This document shows positions 49,259 through 58,379 of a DNA stretch of 64,000 nt, piece by piece. The notes below the pieces were generated by a model, which saw only the letters and a list, made by a program, of their open reading frames with translations, was not told the origin of the DNA and ran no database searches. The position numbers were made by a program, and so were the translations under genes. The DNA comes from Brevibacterium linens ATCC 9172. Its GTDB lineage: Bacteria > Actinomycetota > Actinomycetes > Actinomycetales > Brevibacteriaceae. The DNA is taken from assembly GCF_900169165.1 (NCBI RefSeq), contig NZ_FXYY01000009.1, forward strand, positions 90,155 to 154,154, written 5' to 3'. Every line of letters begins with the position of its first letter. Within the stretch, counting starts at the first letter, position 1.

Positions 49259-50563
49259 TCAGCTGCCCTGGAGGAATGCCTTCGCCACGGCACCGAGGGC
49301 GAGCACATCGGAGACCGCGACCATTTCGCGTGCCGAGTGCATCGAATACAGGGCCGGACCCACGTCGACAGTCGTCATGCCCAGACGGGTCGCGGTCAGC
49401 GGTCCGATCGTCGAACCGCAGGGCATCGCATTGTTCGAGACGAAATCCTGGTATTCGACTCCGGCGGCCGCGCACGCCTGCGACCACACCGCGGTGCCGA
49501 CCGCATCCGTGGCGTAGCGCTGCTGAGCATTGAGCTTGAGCAGGGGACCGCCGCCGAGGCGGGGGCGCACATGCGGATCATGACGTTCCGGATAGTTCGG
49601 ATGGGCAGCATGCCCGGCATCGGAGGAGACACACACCGAGGAGGCCATCGATGCGAGATAATCGCTGCGCGTCGACTGCGGCAGCAATGAGGCGACGATG
49701 CGCTCGGTGACATCGGCGAGGAACGGACCACACGCACCCGAACGCGAATTCGACCCGATCTCCTCATGATCGAAGGCCGCCAACAGGGGGATGCCGTCGA
49801 GCCTATCGGCATCGAGCTGGGTCAGTACGGTGACGCCGGCGTGGACGGACAGCAGGTTGTCCAGCCTCGGCGAGGCGAAGAATTCCTCGGCGGCACCGAA
49901 GAGGGCCGGCTCCTGAGTGGGAATGGTGTAGACGTCGTGACCGACGACAGTTTCGGCATCGACGCCGGCGGAGGCGGCGAGCAGTTCGATGATGTCGGCC
50001 TCAGCGAGATCGGCCAGACCGATGACAGGAGCGGTATGACGCTGCTTGTCCAAGGCCAGACCTTCATTGACCTGCCGGTCCAGGTGGATCGCGAGCTGCG
50101 GGATGCGGGCGATCGGCCCGGTTCGGGCGAGCACGATGCTGCCGTCGGCAAGGCTGAGCCGCCCGGCGAAGGCGAGCTCGCGGTCGAGCCACGAATTCAG
50201 CAGCGGCCCGCCGTAGATCTCGACTCCCACCTGACGGGTGCCCTCGACGGTGTACTCGCCGCCGGGTTTGAGCTTGAAAGCGGGGGAATCGGTGTGGGAA
50301 CCGAACACGCGGAACCGGTCAGCCGCCTCGGTGACGGTGGGATTCATCCAAGCGATGAGCGCGCCGTCGCGGATGACGTAGTGCCCGGTCCCGGGCGTCA
50401 GCGCCCAGGGGGCGGACTCGTCGAGGCGGGAGAATCCGGCCTCTTCCAGTTGTTTCGCGGCGGTGGCCACCGCGTGATAGGAGCTGGGGGAGGCGCTGAC
50501 GAAGTCGCCGAGGTCGGCCGCTGTCGTCGCGGCCCGGTCCGGTCTCGGGAGTGATTCATTCAT
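49259..50563 (-). CDS. M18 family aminopeptidase (434 aa)
   Basis: This is a dinuclear-zinc aspartyl-type aminopeptidase. FRVFGSHTDSPAFKLKP carries the first metal His-x-Asp (about residue 90), AFDHEEIGSNSRSGA the catalytic Glu pair, and SSDAGHAAHPNYPERHD a later metal site; HSAREM near the end gives the final His. It removes acidic or neutral N-terminal residues in the cytoplasm. The ATG at 50563 follows GGGGAAATG. Upstream, divergently, is the DUF1684 gene. Confidence 0.94.
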   Translation of the reverse strand: MNESLPRPDRAATTAADLGDFVSASPSSYHAVATAAKQLEEAGFSRLDESAPWALTPGTGHYVIRDGALIAWMNPTVTEAADRFRVFGSHTDSPAFKLKPGGEYTVEGTRQVGVEIYGGPLLNSWLDRELAFAGRLSLADGSIVLARTGPIARIPQLAIHLDRQVNEGLALDKQRHTAPVIGLADLAEADIIELLAASAGVDAETVVGHDVYTIPTQEPALFGAAEEFFASPRLDNLLSVHAGVTVLTQLDADRLDGIPLLAAFDHEEIGSNSRSGACGPFLADVTERIVASLLPQSTRSDYLASMASSVCVSSDAGHAAHPNYPERHDPHVRPRLGGGPLLKLNAQQRYATDAVGTAVWSQACAAAGVEYQDFVSNNAMPCGSTIGPLTATRLGMTTVDVGPALYSMHSAREMVAVSDVLALGAVAKAFLQGS

Positions 50564-50697
50564 TTCCCCAGCCTATCGTTTGCGGTAGTTTGGAGGTGAA
50601 GAAGATCAGGTCTCAGGCGCCGGGTTGCCACCGCGTCCGAGAATCAGGCGGGGCGGCGACCCTGCAACTGCACCAGCGACGGCAAGGAGTGTTCGAC

Positions 50698-52437
50698 GTG
50701 AACCAGTTCGTGACGGAGTGGAACACCTGGCGCGACTCACGGAACTCGGCACTGGCGAAACCGTTCGGCTGGCTCAGCGTCGTCGGCCTGCACTGGCTCG
50801 ATGACGAATCGACCTGGGCCGACGCTCCCGGCACCTTCACCGTCGACGACGGGTGGGTGACCGTGTCCCTGGATCCCGGCATCAAGGCCGGTCCCGCGGC
50901 GGAGACGTTTGACCTGCTCAGCACGGTCGGCGACGGCCCAGACGGGTCGGATCCGGCTGGTTCCGGGGCTGGATCCGGGACTGGTCCTGGAAATGGGGCT
51001 GGCTCTGGGGTGAACGGCGCAGGAGCGAACGGCGCGGCTACAAACGGCGCGGCTGCGACCAACTCGGGGCCGACCCGGGCAACCAGCCCGACCGTGCCCA
51101 GCGACACCTCGACCCTGCCGAGGGTCACGGACCAGACCGGCGCGGCCGGTGCGGGCGCTGATTCTGCGGCTGGTGCGGATGGTTCTGCTGGTGCGGAAGC
51201 AGGTGCGAGTGCCGGTTCACAGGCGACCGGCGGACACGACGCCGTGCCCGCCCGACCTCAGGTCCGCGTCGAAGAGAACGGGTTCAGCGCGAAAATTCCG
51301 ACCGGCGGATCGCTCAACTGGTTCACCGTCGGCAACGTCCTCTACGAACTCATCGACCGGGCCGGCCGCCTCGGTGTGCGTGTGCGCAATTCGAAGTCCC
51401 CGCTGTTGGGCAAGTTCTTCGAGGTTCCGGTCTTCGACCCGGACCCGGACTTCGTCTTCCTCGCCCGATTCACCCGGTTCGACCCGTTCCGGACCTACAC
51501 GATCGAAACCGCTCAAGAGGATCTGCAGCTGCAGACGCAGGCGGCGGGAATCGTCACGTTCGACACTCAGCACGGTGAGGTGAACCTGCTCGCCACCGGG
51601 TGTCCGAAGACCGGGCTCCAGCTGGACTTCCACGATTCGACGAACGGGAGCACCACCTCGGCGTGGCGGACCATCGATCTCGGAGTGCCGAATCAGGACG
51701 GGTCGCTCGTGGTCGATTTCAACCGTGCGGTGAACTACCCGTTCGCGTTCACCTCGTTCGCCACCTGCCCGGCCCCGATCGAGGGAAACGTCGTTCCCTT
51801 CGACGTCACCGCAGGTGAGCGGCGTCCTCCGTTCTTCTACTCGGAGGCCGGGATCAACGTGCCGTTCCTCTTCTACGTGTGGTGGGACGAAGACAGCGCC
51901 GAGGTGACCCGCCCCTGGTACTCGCGATTCGGCCTCGACATCACCATCCTCAACCCCAACCACGACGACGGGCGGATCTCGCTGGTCGGCTTCGACGGGG
52001 TCGCTATGTCCGGTGGGGATCTGTCCCCGCTGGGGCGCAAGGCCCGGTCGCGGCTCATTGATGTCGCCACCGAAGCGCTGACCTCACGGATTCCGGTCAT
52101 CGGCATCGGCGCATACTCGGCGTTCGTCATCCAGGCCCAGCGCGAGCTGCGGTCGCAGCAGGGGTATGTCGATGGCATCGAGACCGAATACTCGGCCCCC
52201 GAGGATCGGCTGCTCATCGTGATGAACAACGAACTCGATCCGAAGCAGGCCGGTTTCGACATCGTCCACACCGACGCCAGCGGGCTGCTCTACGTGGAGA
52301 TGCCCTTCGACATTCCGCTCGAATCCGATCGCACCGAGGTCGAGGACTTCCAGGCGGCGATGGAATCCGGTGCCTCGATCTCGAGCTGGCAGGAATTCGA
52401 CTACCGCATGGTCGCCCTCATCCGCCACCACCGCTGA
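50698..52437 (+). CDS. DUF1684 domain protein with long insert and C-terminal extension (579 aa)
   Basis: GWLSVVGLHWLDDE (about residue 25) and the later FEVPVFDP..., DLGVPNQDGSLVVDFNRAVNYP and CPAPIEGN segments mark DUF1684, a family usually near 250-300 aa with no assigned function. A Gly/Ala/Asn/Thr-rich insert (about residues 75-185) splits it, and about 140 C-terminal residues past DUF1684 contain a structured-looking region (LIDVATEALTSRIPVIGIGA, then YSAPEDRLLIVMNN) I do not recognise. GTG 50698 follows AAGGAGTG; the frame is open 49 codons further upstream. Confidence 0.75.
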   Translation: MNQFVTEWNTWRDSRNSALAKPFGWLSVVGLHWLDDESTWADAPGTFTVDDGWVTVSLDPGIKAGPAAETFDLLSTVGDGPDGSDPAGSGAGSGTGPGNGAGSGVNGAGANGAATNGAAATNSGPTRATSPTVPSDTSTLPRVTDQTGAAGAGADSAAGADGSAGAEAGASAGSQATGGHDAVPARPQVRVEENGFSAKIPTGGSLNWFTVGNVLYELIDRAGRLGVRVRNSKSPLLGKFFEVPVFDPDPDFVFLARFTRFDPFRTYTIETAQEDLQLQTQAAGIVTFDTQHGEVNLLATGCPKTGLQLDFHDSTNGSTTSAWRTIDLGVPNQDGSLVVDFNRAVNYPFAFTSFATCPAPIEGNVVPFDVTAGERRPPFFYSEAGINVPFLFYVWWDEDSAEVTRPWYSRFGLDITILNPNHDDGRISLVGFDGVAMSGGDLSPLGRKARSRLIDVATEALTSRIPVIGIGAYSAFVIQAQRELRSQQGYVDGIETEYSAPEDRLLIVMNNELDPKQAGFDIVHTDASGLLYVEMPFDIPLESDRTEVEDFQAAMESGASISSWQEFDYRMVALIRHHR

Positions 52438-52485
52438 GTCACTCCACTCGGATCCCCGGGCTCCCAGCGCCCGTTTCCTCCCAGG

Positions 52486-52543
52486 ACTACCTGACGGCGG
52501 CCCAGCAACCTCGCGCGAGGTTGCTGGGCCGCCGTCAGGTAGT
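52486..52543. repeat. Family A palindrome, copy 3 (perfect; terminator of convergent genes)
   Basis: A perfect 58-bp palindrome between the convergent DUF1684 and M13 peptidase genes, ending 3 bp from the peptidase stop. It serves both transcripts. Confidence 0.92.
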
Positions 52544-52545
52544 AA

Positions 52546-54516
52546 TTACCAGATGGCGACTCGGGAGTCGGGGGCTAAGTACATGCCGTCGGACTCGGTC
52601 ACGCCGTAGGTGTCGTGGAAGGCGGTCATGTTCTTCACGACCTGATTGCAGCGGAACTCCTCCGGCGAATGCGGGTCGATCGACAGCCGCCGCACACGCT
52701 CCTCGGTGCGCATCTTCGACCGCCACGCCTTCGCCCACGCGGAGAAGAACGCCTTCGCCTGATCAGCCGACGGCGCCACCGGCACACCCGGGGTGCCCGC
52801 CCGTTCGCCGAGTTCGAGCTCGAGCGCCTTCCAGCCGATCGACAGACCACCGAGGTCACCGATGTTCTCACCGACCGTCAGCGCTCCGTTGACATGCTGG
52901 TTGGCCTCGAGACCGGCCGGAACCAGTTCCTCGTACTGGGCGATCAGCGCATTCGTGCGCTCCTCGAAGCGCTCACGATCAGCAGACGTCCACCAGTCGA
53001 CGAGGTTGCCGTCGCCGTCATAGCGCGAACCCTGATCATCGAAGCCGTGCCCGATCTCGTGGCCGATGACCGCGCCGATCGCTCCGAAGTTCGCCGCCAC
53101 ATCACCGGCGGCGTCGAAGAACGGCGGCTGGAGGATCGCGGCCGGGAAGACGATCTCGTTCATCACCGGGTGGTAGTAGGCGTTGACCGTCTGCGGGGTC
53201 ATCAGCCATTCGGTGCGGTCGATGGGTCCGCCGATCCGTTTGACCTGCCGCACATGCTCGGCCTGCGAGCAGCGACGCACGTTGCCCACCAAGTCGGAGG
53301 AGTCGATCGCGGCCGGGTACTCCCGCCACACATCCGGATAGCCGACCTTCGGAGTGAACTTCGAGAGCTTGACCAGGGCGCGTTCCTTCGTCTCCTCGCT
53401 CATCCAGTCGAGTTCGCGGATCGACTTGTCATAGGCCTGGATGAGCATGCCCACGAGATGGTCGATCGCGTCCTTGGACGACGGCGGGAACTCCGCTGCG
53501 ACGTAGAGTTTGCCCACGGCCTCACCGAGGTAGCCCTCGACGAGACTGACCCCGCGCTTCCAGCGCTCCCGCAGTGCCGGGGTGCCCGACAGAGTCCGGG
53601 AGTTGAAGTCGAAGTTCTCCTCGACGAACTCATCGGACAGCAGCGAGGCGGTGTCGGAGACGACGACGAAGCGCAGCCAGGTCTTGATGGTCTCGATATC
53701 TGTGGCCGCCCACACCTTCGCCATGCCCGTGACGAACGAGGGCTGCGAGACGACGAGGTACTTGAGATCGGCCGCCTCGGCGGTGAGGATCCCCAGGTAC
53801 GAGTCGAAGTCGAACTCGGGGCCGAGGTCGCGCAGCTGAGAGATCGAATACTTGTTGTACGTCTTCTCCGCATCGCGGCAGGCCACCCGATCCCAGTGGT
53901 GCCGGGCGAGTTCGGTCTCGAACGCCATCACCTTGGCGGCCACCTCGGTATCAGTGATCCCGGACTTCTCCCCGAGACCGGCCAGGGCCGCGATCTTCTG
54001 CACATGCGCGAGGAACTTCGCGCGCACCTCGGCGTGGTCGTCGTTGAAGTAGTAGTCCTCGTCGGGCAGGGAGATCCCGGCCTGGACGAGGTAGAGGGCG
54101 TAGATGTCGGAGTCCTTCGCATCGGCGGTGACGTACCCGCCGAGCACTCCGCCGATGCCTTCGGTCTCGAGTCGGGCGAGCGTTGCGGCGAGTTCGGACT
54201 TGTCCTCGGCGGCGTCGATGGCGGCGAACGTCGAGGTCAGCGGGGCGACGCCGAGGTCGTTGATGCGATCGACATCCATGAACGAGGTGAATAGGTCGGC
54301 GACCTTCTGTCCCTCGGAGCCGGGCTCCTGCGGGCTGTCGGTCACTGAGGTGATGATGTCGCGGACCTTGGTCTCGGCGGTGTCGAAGAGCTCACGCATG
54401 GCTCCGTCGCCGGCCCGGTCATCGGGGATCGTGAACGAGTCGATCCACTCGCCGTTGATGTGCTGGTACAGGTCGTCGGCCGGCCTGATCGAGGTCTGTG
54501 AGGTTTCAGAAGTCAT
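52546..54516 (-). CDS. M13 family (neprilysin/PepO-type) zinc metallopeptidase (656 aa)
   Basis: The HExxH zinc motif is in VIGHEIGHGFDDQG (about residues 483-496), the third ligand Glu in VGENIGDLGGL (about 548), and YYHPVMNEIVFPAAIL gives the NAYY-like substrate region. The protein has no signal peptide, so is probably cytoplasmic or non-classically placed, as is usual for bacterial PepO-like oligopeptidases. ATG 54516 starts MTSETSQTSIRPADDLYQHING. Length is normal. Confidence 0.94.
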   Translation of the reverse strand: MTSETSQTSIRPADDLYQHINGEWIDSFTIPDDRAGDGAMRELFDTAETKVRDIITSVTDSPQEPGSEGQKVADLFTSFMDVDRINDLGVAPLTSTFAAIDAAEDKSELAATLARLETEGIGGVLGGYVTADAKDSDIYALYLVQAGISLPDEDYYFNDDHAEVRAKFLAHVQKIAALAGLGEKSGITDTEVAAKVMAFETELARHHWDRVACRDAEKTYNKYSISQLRDLGPEFDFDSYLGILTAEAADLKYLVVSQPSFVTGMAKVWAATDIETIKTWLRFVVVSDTASLLSDEFVEENFDFNSRTLSGTPALRERWKRGVSLVEGYLGEAVGKLYVAAEFPPSSKDAIDHLVGMLIQAYDKSIRELDWMSEETKERALVKLSKFTPKVGYPDVWREYPAAIDSSDLVGNVRRCSQAEHVRQVKRIGGPIDRTEWLMTPQTVNAYYHPVMNEIVFPAAILQPPFFDAAGDVAANFGAIGAVIGHEIGHGFDDQGSRYDGDGNLVDWWTSADRERFEERTNALIAQYEELVPAGLEANQHVNGALTVGENIGDLGGLSIGWKALELELGERAGTPGVPVAPSADQAKAFFSAWAKAWRSKMRTEERVRRLSIDPHSPEEFRCNQVVKNMTAFHDTYGVTESDGMYLAPDSRVAIW

Positions 54517-54568
54517 GGCCCCACAGTATCGTGATCAGTGCCCCGCACGCCCCGCCCGAGGAGGAGAT

Positions 54569-55105
54569 ATGAGTCTGGCATCCGTCGTCTTCGTGTGCAC
54601 CGGCAACATCTGCCGATCCGTCACCGCCGAACGTGTGCTCGTGCATCACTTGGCCGATACCGGCGCCGAGGCGGTTGTCGACTCCGCCGGGATCAGCGAC
54701 GAGGAGGCCGGCAACCCCATCGACCCACGTCAGGCGCGTGTGCTCGCCGCCGCCGGCTACCGCACCGACGATCACGTCGCCCGGCAGATCACCCCCGAAT
54801 GGTTGGCCGACCGCGATCTGGCGGTGGCGATGACCGCCCGCCACTATCGTGCCCTGGAGCGGATGATCGCAGACCTTCCCGCCGAGGCGGCCCCGGAGCT
54901 GCGGATGCTGCGCGAGTTCGATCCGCAGGTGGCCGCGGGTCAGGTCAGCGCCGCCTCGGCGGACGACGACGACATCCCCGCCCCCGATGTCGAGGATCCC
55001 TGGTACGGGGAATTCAAGCATTTCGAAGAAACTCTTGAGACAATTGAAGTATCCGTGCCGGGAATCACGGATCGTCTGCGCACGCTGGCCGCGAAATCTC
55101 AGTGA
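54569..55105 (+). CDS. Low-molecular-weight protein tyrosine phosphatase (178 aa)
   Basis: The active-site loop CTGNICR (C10 to R16, CX5R) begins at residue 10. DPWYGEF near the end supplies the general-acid Asp. An insert-like acidic stretch (SAASADDDDIPAPDVE) precedes it. GAGGAGGAG gives a strong ribosome-binding site for ATG 54569. Such phosphatases act on tyrosine kinases or surface-polysaccharide machinery; the target is unknown. A possibly cotranscribed CopC-like gene follows after 65 bp. Confidence 0.93.
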   Translation: MSLASVVFVCTGNICRSVTAERVLVHHLADTGAEAVVDSAGISDEEAGNPIDPRQARVLAAAGYRTDDHVARQITPEWLADRDLAVAMTARHYRALERMIADLPAEAAPELRMLREFDPQVAAGQVSAASADDDDIPAPDVEDPWYGEFKHFEETLETIEVSVPGITDRLRTLAAKSQ

Positions 55106-55170
55106 TACTGGTAAGCACAAGCTCGCTGACACGATCGAAATCGCAGGTACGCCTCGAAGGAGAAACTCTC

Positions 55171-55818
55171 ATGACTCGTCTCATGACCCGACAGAACTGG
55201 TCCGCTCTCAGGCTGGGCTTTGCCGCCCTGCTGGTGGCCGCGATGAGCGTGTTCGCTTTCGCTCCCGCCGCCAGTGCGCATGATCAGCTGGTGTCGTCGA
55301 ACCCCGAGGACGGCGCCGAGCTCGACCAGCAGCCCAAATGGCTCGAGATGACCTTCTCCGGCGACATCCAGGAAGTCGGCTCCGAGGTCAAGGTCGTCGT
55401 CGACGGCAAAGATGTCTCCGCAGGTGAGCTGACCGTTGAGGGCAAGAAGCTCAGCGTCGCTCTGCCCGACGATCTCAAGCCCGGCGATTACAAGGTCACC
55501 TGGCGCGTGGTGTCGCAGGACGGCCACCCGATCTCCGGCGACTACTCGTTCGCGATCAAGGATTCCGAAGGGGCCGGCGGTGAGGTCAAGGAGTCGTCCG
55601 GAGAGTCGACGAAGGCCGGGCTCGGCGGCGGAGTCGTCGACGAGCCGGGCAAGGACACAGAGGATCGCGGCGAGATCGGCGAGTCCACCGGCAGCGACTC
55701 CGGAATGTCGACGCCGATGATCGTGCTGCTCTCCGTGGGCGGCCTGGCCATCATCGTCATCGTCGTCCTGCTTATGCGCCGCAAGTCCCAGGGCCTGCCC
55801 GGAACCAAGGACAACTGA
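55171..55818 (+). CDS. CopC-domain copper-resistance-like membrane-anchored protein (215 aa)
   Basis: A signal peptide (LGFAALLVAAMSVFAFAPAASA) ends at about residue 36 and is followed directly by HDQLVSSNPEDGAEL, the mature His of CopC/YobA proteins that coordinates Cu(II). PGDYKVTWRVVSQDGHPISGDYSF is the conserved C-terminal CopC half with its His. An acidic Gly/Ser linker and one membrane helix (MIVLLSVGGLAIIVIVVLLM) end the protein. No CopD gene is adjacent. GAAGGAG precedes ATG 55171. A hairpin terminator follows. Confidence 0.92.
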   Translation: MTRLMTRQNWSALRLGFAALLVAAMSVFAFAPAASAHDQLVSSNPEDGAELDQQPKWLEMTFSGDIQEVGSEVKVVVDGKDVSAGELTVEGKKLSVALPDDLKPGDYKVTWRVVSQDGHPISGDYSFAIKDSEGAGGEVKESSGESTKAGLGGGVVDEPGKDTEDRGEIGESTGSDSGMSTPMIVLLSVGGLAIIVIVVLLMRRKSQGLPGTKDN

Positions 55819-55848
55819 GCGAGACTGCCCACGCGGCACGTCTGACAC

Positions 55849-55881
55849 GAGGCCCCGAACGTGAAGAGCGTTCGGGGCCTC
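55849..55881 (+). terminator. Terminator after the CopC-like gene
   Basis: A 13-bp stem GAGGCCCCGAACG / CGTTCGGGGCCTC with a 7-nt loop lies 30 bp after the stop. Confidence 0.85.
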
Positions 55882-55971
55882 GGTCTATTCGGTCCGTGGC
55901 GGGCGGGCCCGGCGTTTACGCGTGTGTCCGGTTGTCGGCCGGTTTACGCAGCGATAACCGGGCTAGCGCCG

Positions 55972-57180
55972 TCAGGGCGTGAAGCGCAGGAGGCGGTCGT
56001 CGTCCGGGCCGGGATCTCCGCGGCCATCGGTGTTGTTCGTCAGTACGAGCAGCGAACCGTCGGGAGCCTCGACCACATCGCGCAGTCGCCCGTAATCACC
56101 GGTCCACAGCTGTGACGATGACGCCAGGTCATCGAGCGGCACCCGGTGCAGCCGCTGCCCGCGGAGTCCGGCGATGAGGATGCTGTCCTCGGTGACGGCC
56201 AGTCCGGACGGGCTCGCTTCGTCGGGCGACCACTGCTGCACCGGATCGATGAAATCACCAGCCCCGCTACCCGGGTCGCCGCCACCCGCGCCACCGCCGC
56301 CCGAGCCGTCACCTGCACCGTCATCCTCGGCGATGCCTTCGACCTCGGGCCAGCCGTAGTTGCCGCCGGCTTCGATGACGTTGAGCTCATCCCACGTGTC
56401 CTGCCCGAATTCCGAGGCATACATCGTGCCCTCGTCGTCCCACCCGATGCCCTGCGGGTTCCGATGTCCCATGCTGTACACGAGCGAGTCGCCGAACGGG
56501 TTGTCGTCGGGCACCTCGCCATCGGGCGTCATGCGCAGAATCTTTCCCGACAGCGCCTGTTCATCCTGTGCACTGTCGCGATCGCCCGTATCGCCGAGCG
56601 TGGCATAGAGCATCCCGTCGGGGCCGAATGCCAACCGCCCGCCGTTGTGGAAGTTCGCCGTCGGCAGTCCGTCGAGGATCGTCTCCTCCTCACCCAGGGA
56701 CAGGTCCCCGGCCTCGCCGAGGAGGTCGAACCGCACGATCCGATTCTCCGTCCCAGCGGCGAAGAAGGCATAGAGACGGTCATCGTCGACGGCGAGACCG
56801 TGGAGGCCGGCCTCACCCGAGGCCGAGGCATCATCGATCCGGCCGACCTCACGAACGTCTCCACCTGCGGAGACTTCGAGGATGCGACCCGAATCGCGTT
56901 CGCTGACCACCATGGTCTGCCCGACGAAGGCGATCGACCACGGGGATTCGAGCCCGGTGGCGACAACCTCGGGGGAGTTCACTCCCGGTGCGGACGCCGC
57001 GGACCCGGCGTCGGTTGATCCGGACCCGGCGCTCGCCGAGGCGGCCCCCGAGTCCGACCCGCCCCGTCCGTTGGTCTCGCCGGAGTCCGAATCCGAGGAG
57101 CAGGCGCTGAGGACGACGGCCAGGGACAGTGTGGCACCGGTGAGAAGCCGCCCGGTTCGGCGCAGTGCTGAGGTGCTCAT
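55972..57180 (-). CDS. PQQ-dependent sugar dehydrogenase-type lipoprotein (402 aa)
   Basis: Lipobox VVLSAC (Cys about residue 27) makes this a lipoprotein, followed by a Ser/Gly/Asp-rich linker. The six-bladed beta-propeller is of the soluble glucose/sorbosone-dehydrogenase (GSDH) type: SGEAGLHGLAVD, FHNGGRLAFGPDGMLYATLGD, YSMGHRNPQGIGWDD and YGWPEVEG. Actinobacterial members are often called glucose/sorbosone dehydrogenases, but substrate and PQQ use are not proven. A Gly-rich insert (about residues 285-305) is in a loop. ATG 57180 follows AAGGAGAG. Confidence 0.9.
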   Translation of the reverse strand: MSTSALRRTGRLLTGATLSLAVVLSACSSDSDSGETNGRGGSDSGAASASAGSGSTDAGSAASAPGVNSPEVVATGLESPWSIAFVGQTMVVSERDSGRILEVSAGGDVREVGRIDDASASGEAGLHGLAVDDDRLYAFFAAGTENRIVRFDLLGEAGDLSLGEEETILDGLPTANFHNGGRLAFGPDGMLYATLGDTGDRDSAQDEQALSGKILRMTPDGEVPDDNPFGDSLVYSMGHRNPQGIGWDDEGTMYASEFGQDTWDELNVIEAGGNYGWPEVEGIAEDDGAGDGSGGGGAGGGDPGSGAGDFIDPVQQWSPDEASPSGLAVTEDSILIAGLRGQRLHRVPLDDLASSSQLWTGDYGRLRDVVEAPDGSLLVLTNNTDGRGDPGPDDDRLLRFTP

Positions 57181-57382
57181 GCTCTCTCCTTCAAGGGGAG
57201 TCCGGTTCCACAAGACTATCCGCCGGCAGCCCTCGAAATGAACCGTCTGCCGGCGACTGTGACCGTCAGCCCAGGAGCAGACCAGGAATAGAACCGTCTG
57301 CCCGGACTGTTGCCACAGGTGACTGAAGTCGTGAGACCGCGGTCCGCGGTCGCACTGCGTCCCCACCGAAGGAGCCCCCGCC

Positions 57383-58369
57383 TTGTCCGTTCCGTTGAAC
57401 ATCCTCGATCTCGTCTCCATCCGGGAAGGATCGAACGCCCGCGACGCCATCGCCGAATCGATGGCCTCGGCGCAGCTCGCCGACGAATTGGGATATCAGC
57501 GTCTGTGGTTCGCCGAACACCACAACACGATGGGCCTGGCCGCCAGCGCCACGGCCCTGCTCATCTCGCAGGCCGCCTCGGTGACGGAGAAGATCCGGGT
57601 CGGATCCGGCGGTGTCATGCTGCCCAACCATGCCCCGCTCATGGTCGCCGAACAGTACGGAACGCTCGCGAACATCCACGGTGAGCGCATCGATCTTGGG
57701 CTCGGACGCGCCCCCGGCACGGACGGGATGACCGCGCAGGCGCTCGCCCGGTCCTCGGCCGAACCGCAGGACTTCGCGCAGAACATCTATGACATGCAGG
57801 GCTGGTTCTCCGAGACCGGGCAGGCACACACCATGCCGATCAAGTCCGCGGTCTCGGCGGGGATGAACGTGCCCATCTGGGTGCTCGGATCGACGATGAA
57901 CGGCGCCTCGATCGCCGGTCAGCTGGGCCTACCGTTCTCCCTGGCCTCGCACTTCGCGCCCGACCAGATCGACATCGCGATCAAGACCTATCGGGATTCG
58001 TTCACCACCGACGCCCCGACCGCGCAGATCGATCAGCCCTATGTCATGGCCGGGATCAACGTCATGGTCGCCGACACCGACGCCGAGGCGGCCCGCCAGT
58101 TCACCTCGGTCCAGCAGATGTTCAACGACATGCGCACCGGCCGCCGCCGCAATCTGCAGCCCCCGGTCGACCCGGCCGAGATCGATGCGCAGGGCGGAAC
58201 CAGCCCGATGCTGTCCATCAGCGCCGTCGGCTCACCCGACACCGCGACCGCGCAGATGGCCGAATTCGTCGAACGCACCGGCGCCGACGAACTCATCACC
58301 GTCACCTATGCGTTTGACCCCGAGGTGCAGCGCCGGTCGCTGAAACTGCTCGCCGACGCCTGGTTCTGA
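57383..58369 (+). CDS. LLM-class flavin-dependent oxidoreductase, bacterial luciferase-like (328 aa)
   Basis: A TIM-barrel luciferase-like monooxygenase family protein: LGYQRLWFAEHHNTMGLA near residue 37, RVGSGGVMLPNHAPLMVAEQYGTL at about 72, and RIDLGLGRAPGTD. This subgroup (MsnO8/YhbW-like) uses FMN; the substrate is unknown. The TTG at 57383 follows GAAGGAGCC; no ATG in frame near the start fits better. It converges on the LysR gene with a 10-bp gap and no hairpin. Confidence 0.92.
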   Translation: MSVPLNILDLVSIREGSNARDAIAESMASAQLADELGYQRLWFAEHHNTMGLAASATALLISQAASVTEKIRVGSGGVMLPNHAPLMVAEQYGTLANIHGERIDLGLGRAPGTDGMTAQALARSSAEPQDFAQNIYDMQGWFSETGQAHTMPIKSAVSAGMNVPIWVLGSTMNGASIAGQLGLPFSLASHFAPDQIDIAIKTYRDSFTTDAPTAQIDQPYVMAGINVMVADTDAEAARQFTSVQQMFNDMRTGRRRNLQPPVDPAEIDAQGGTSPMLSISAVGSPDTATAQMAEFVERTGADELITVTYAFDPEVQRRSLKLLADAWF

Positions 58370-58379
58370 GGCTCGGCGG

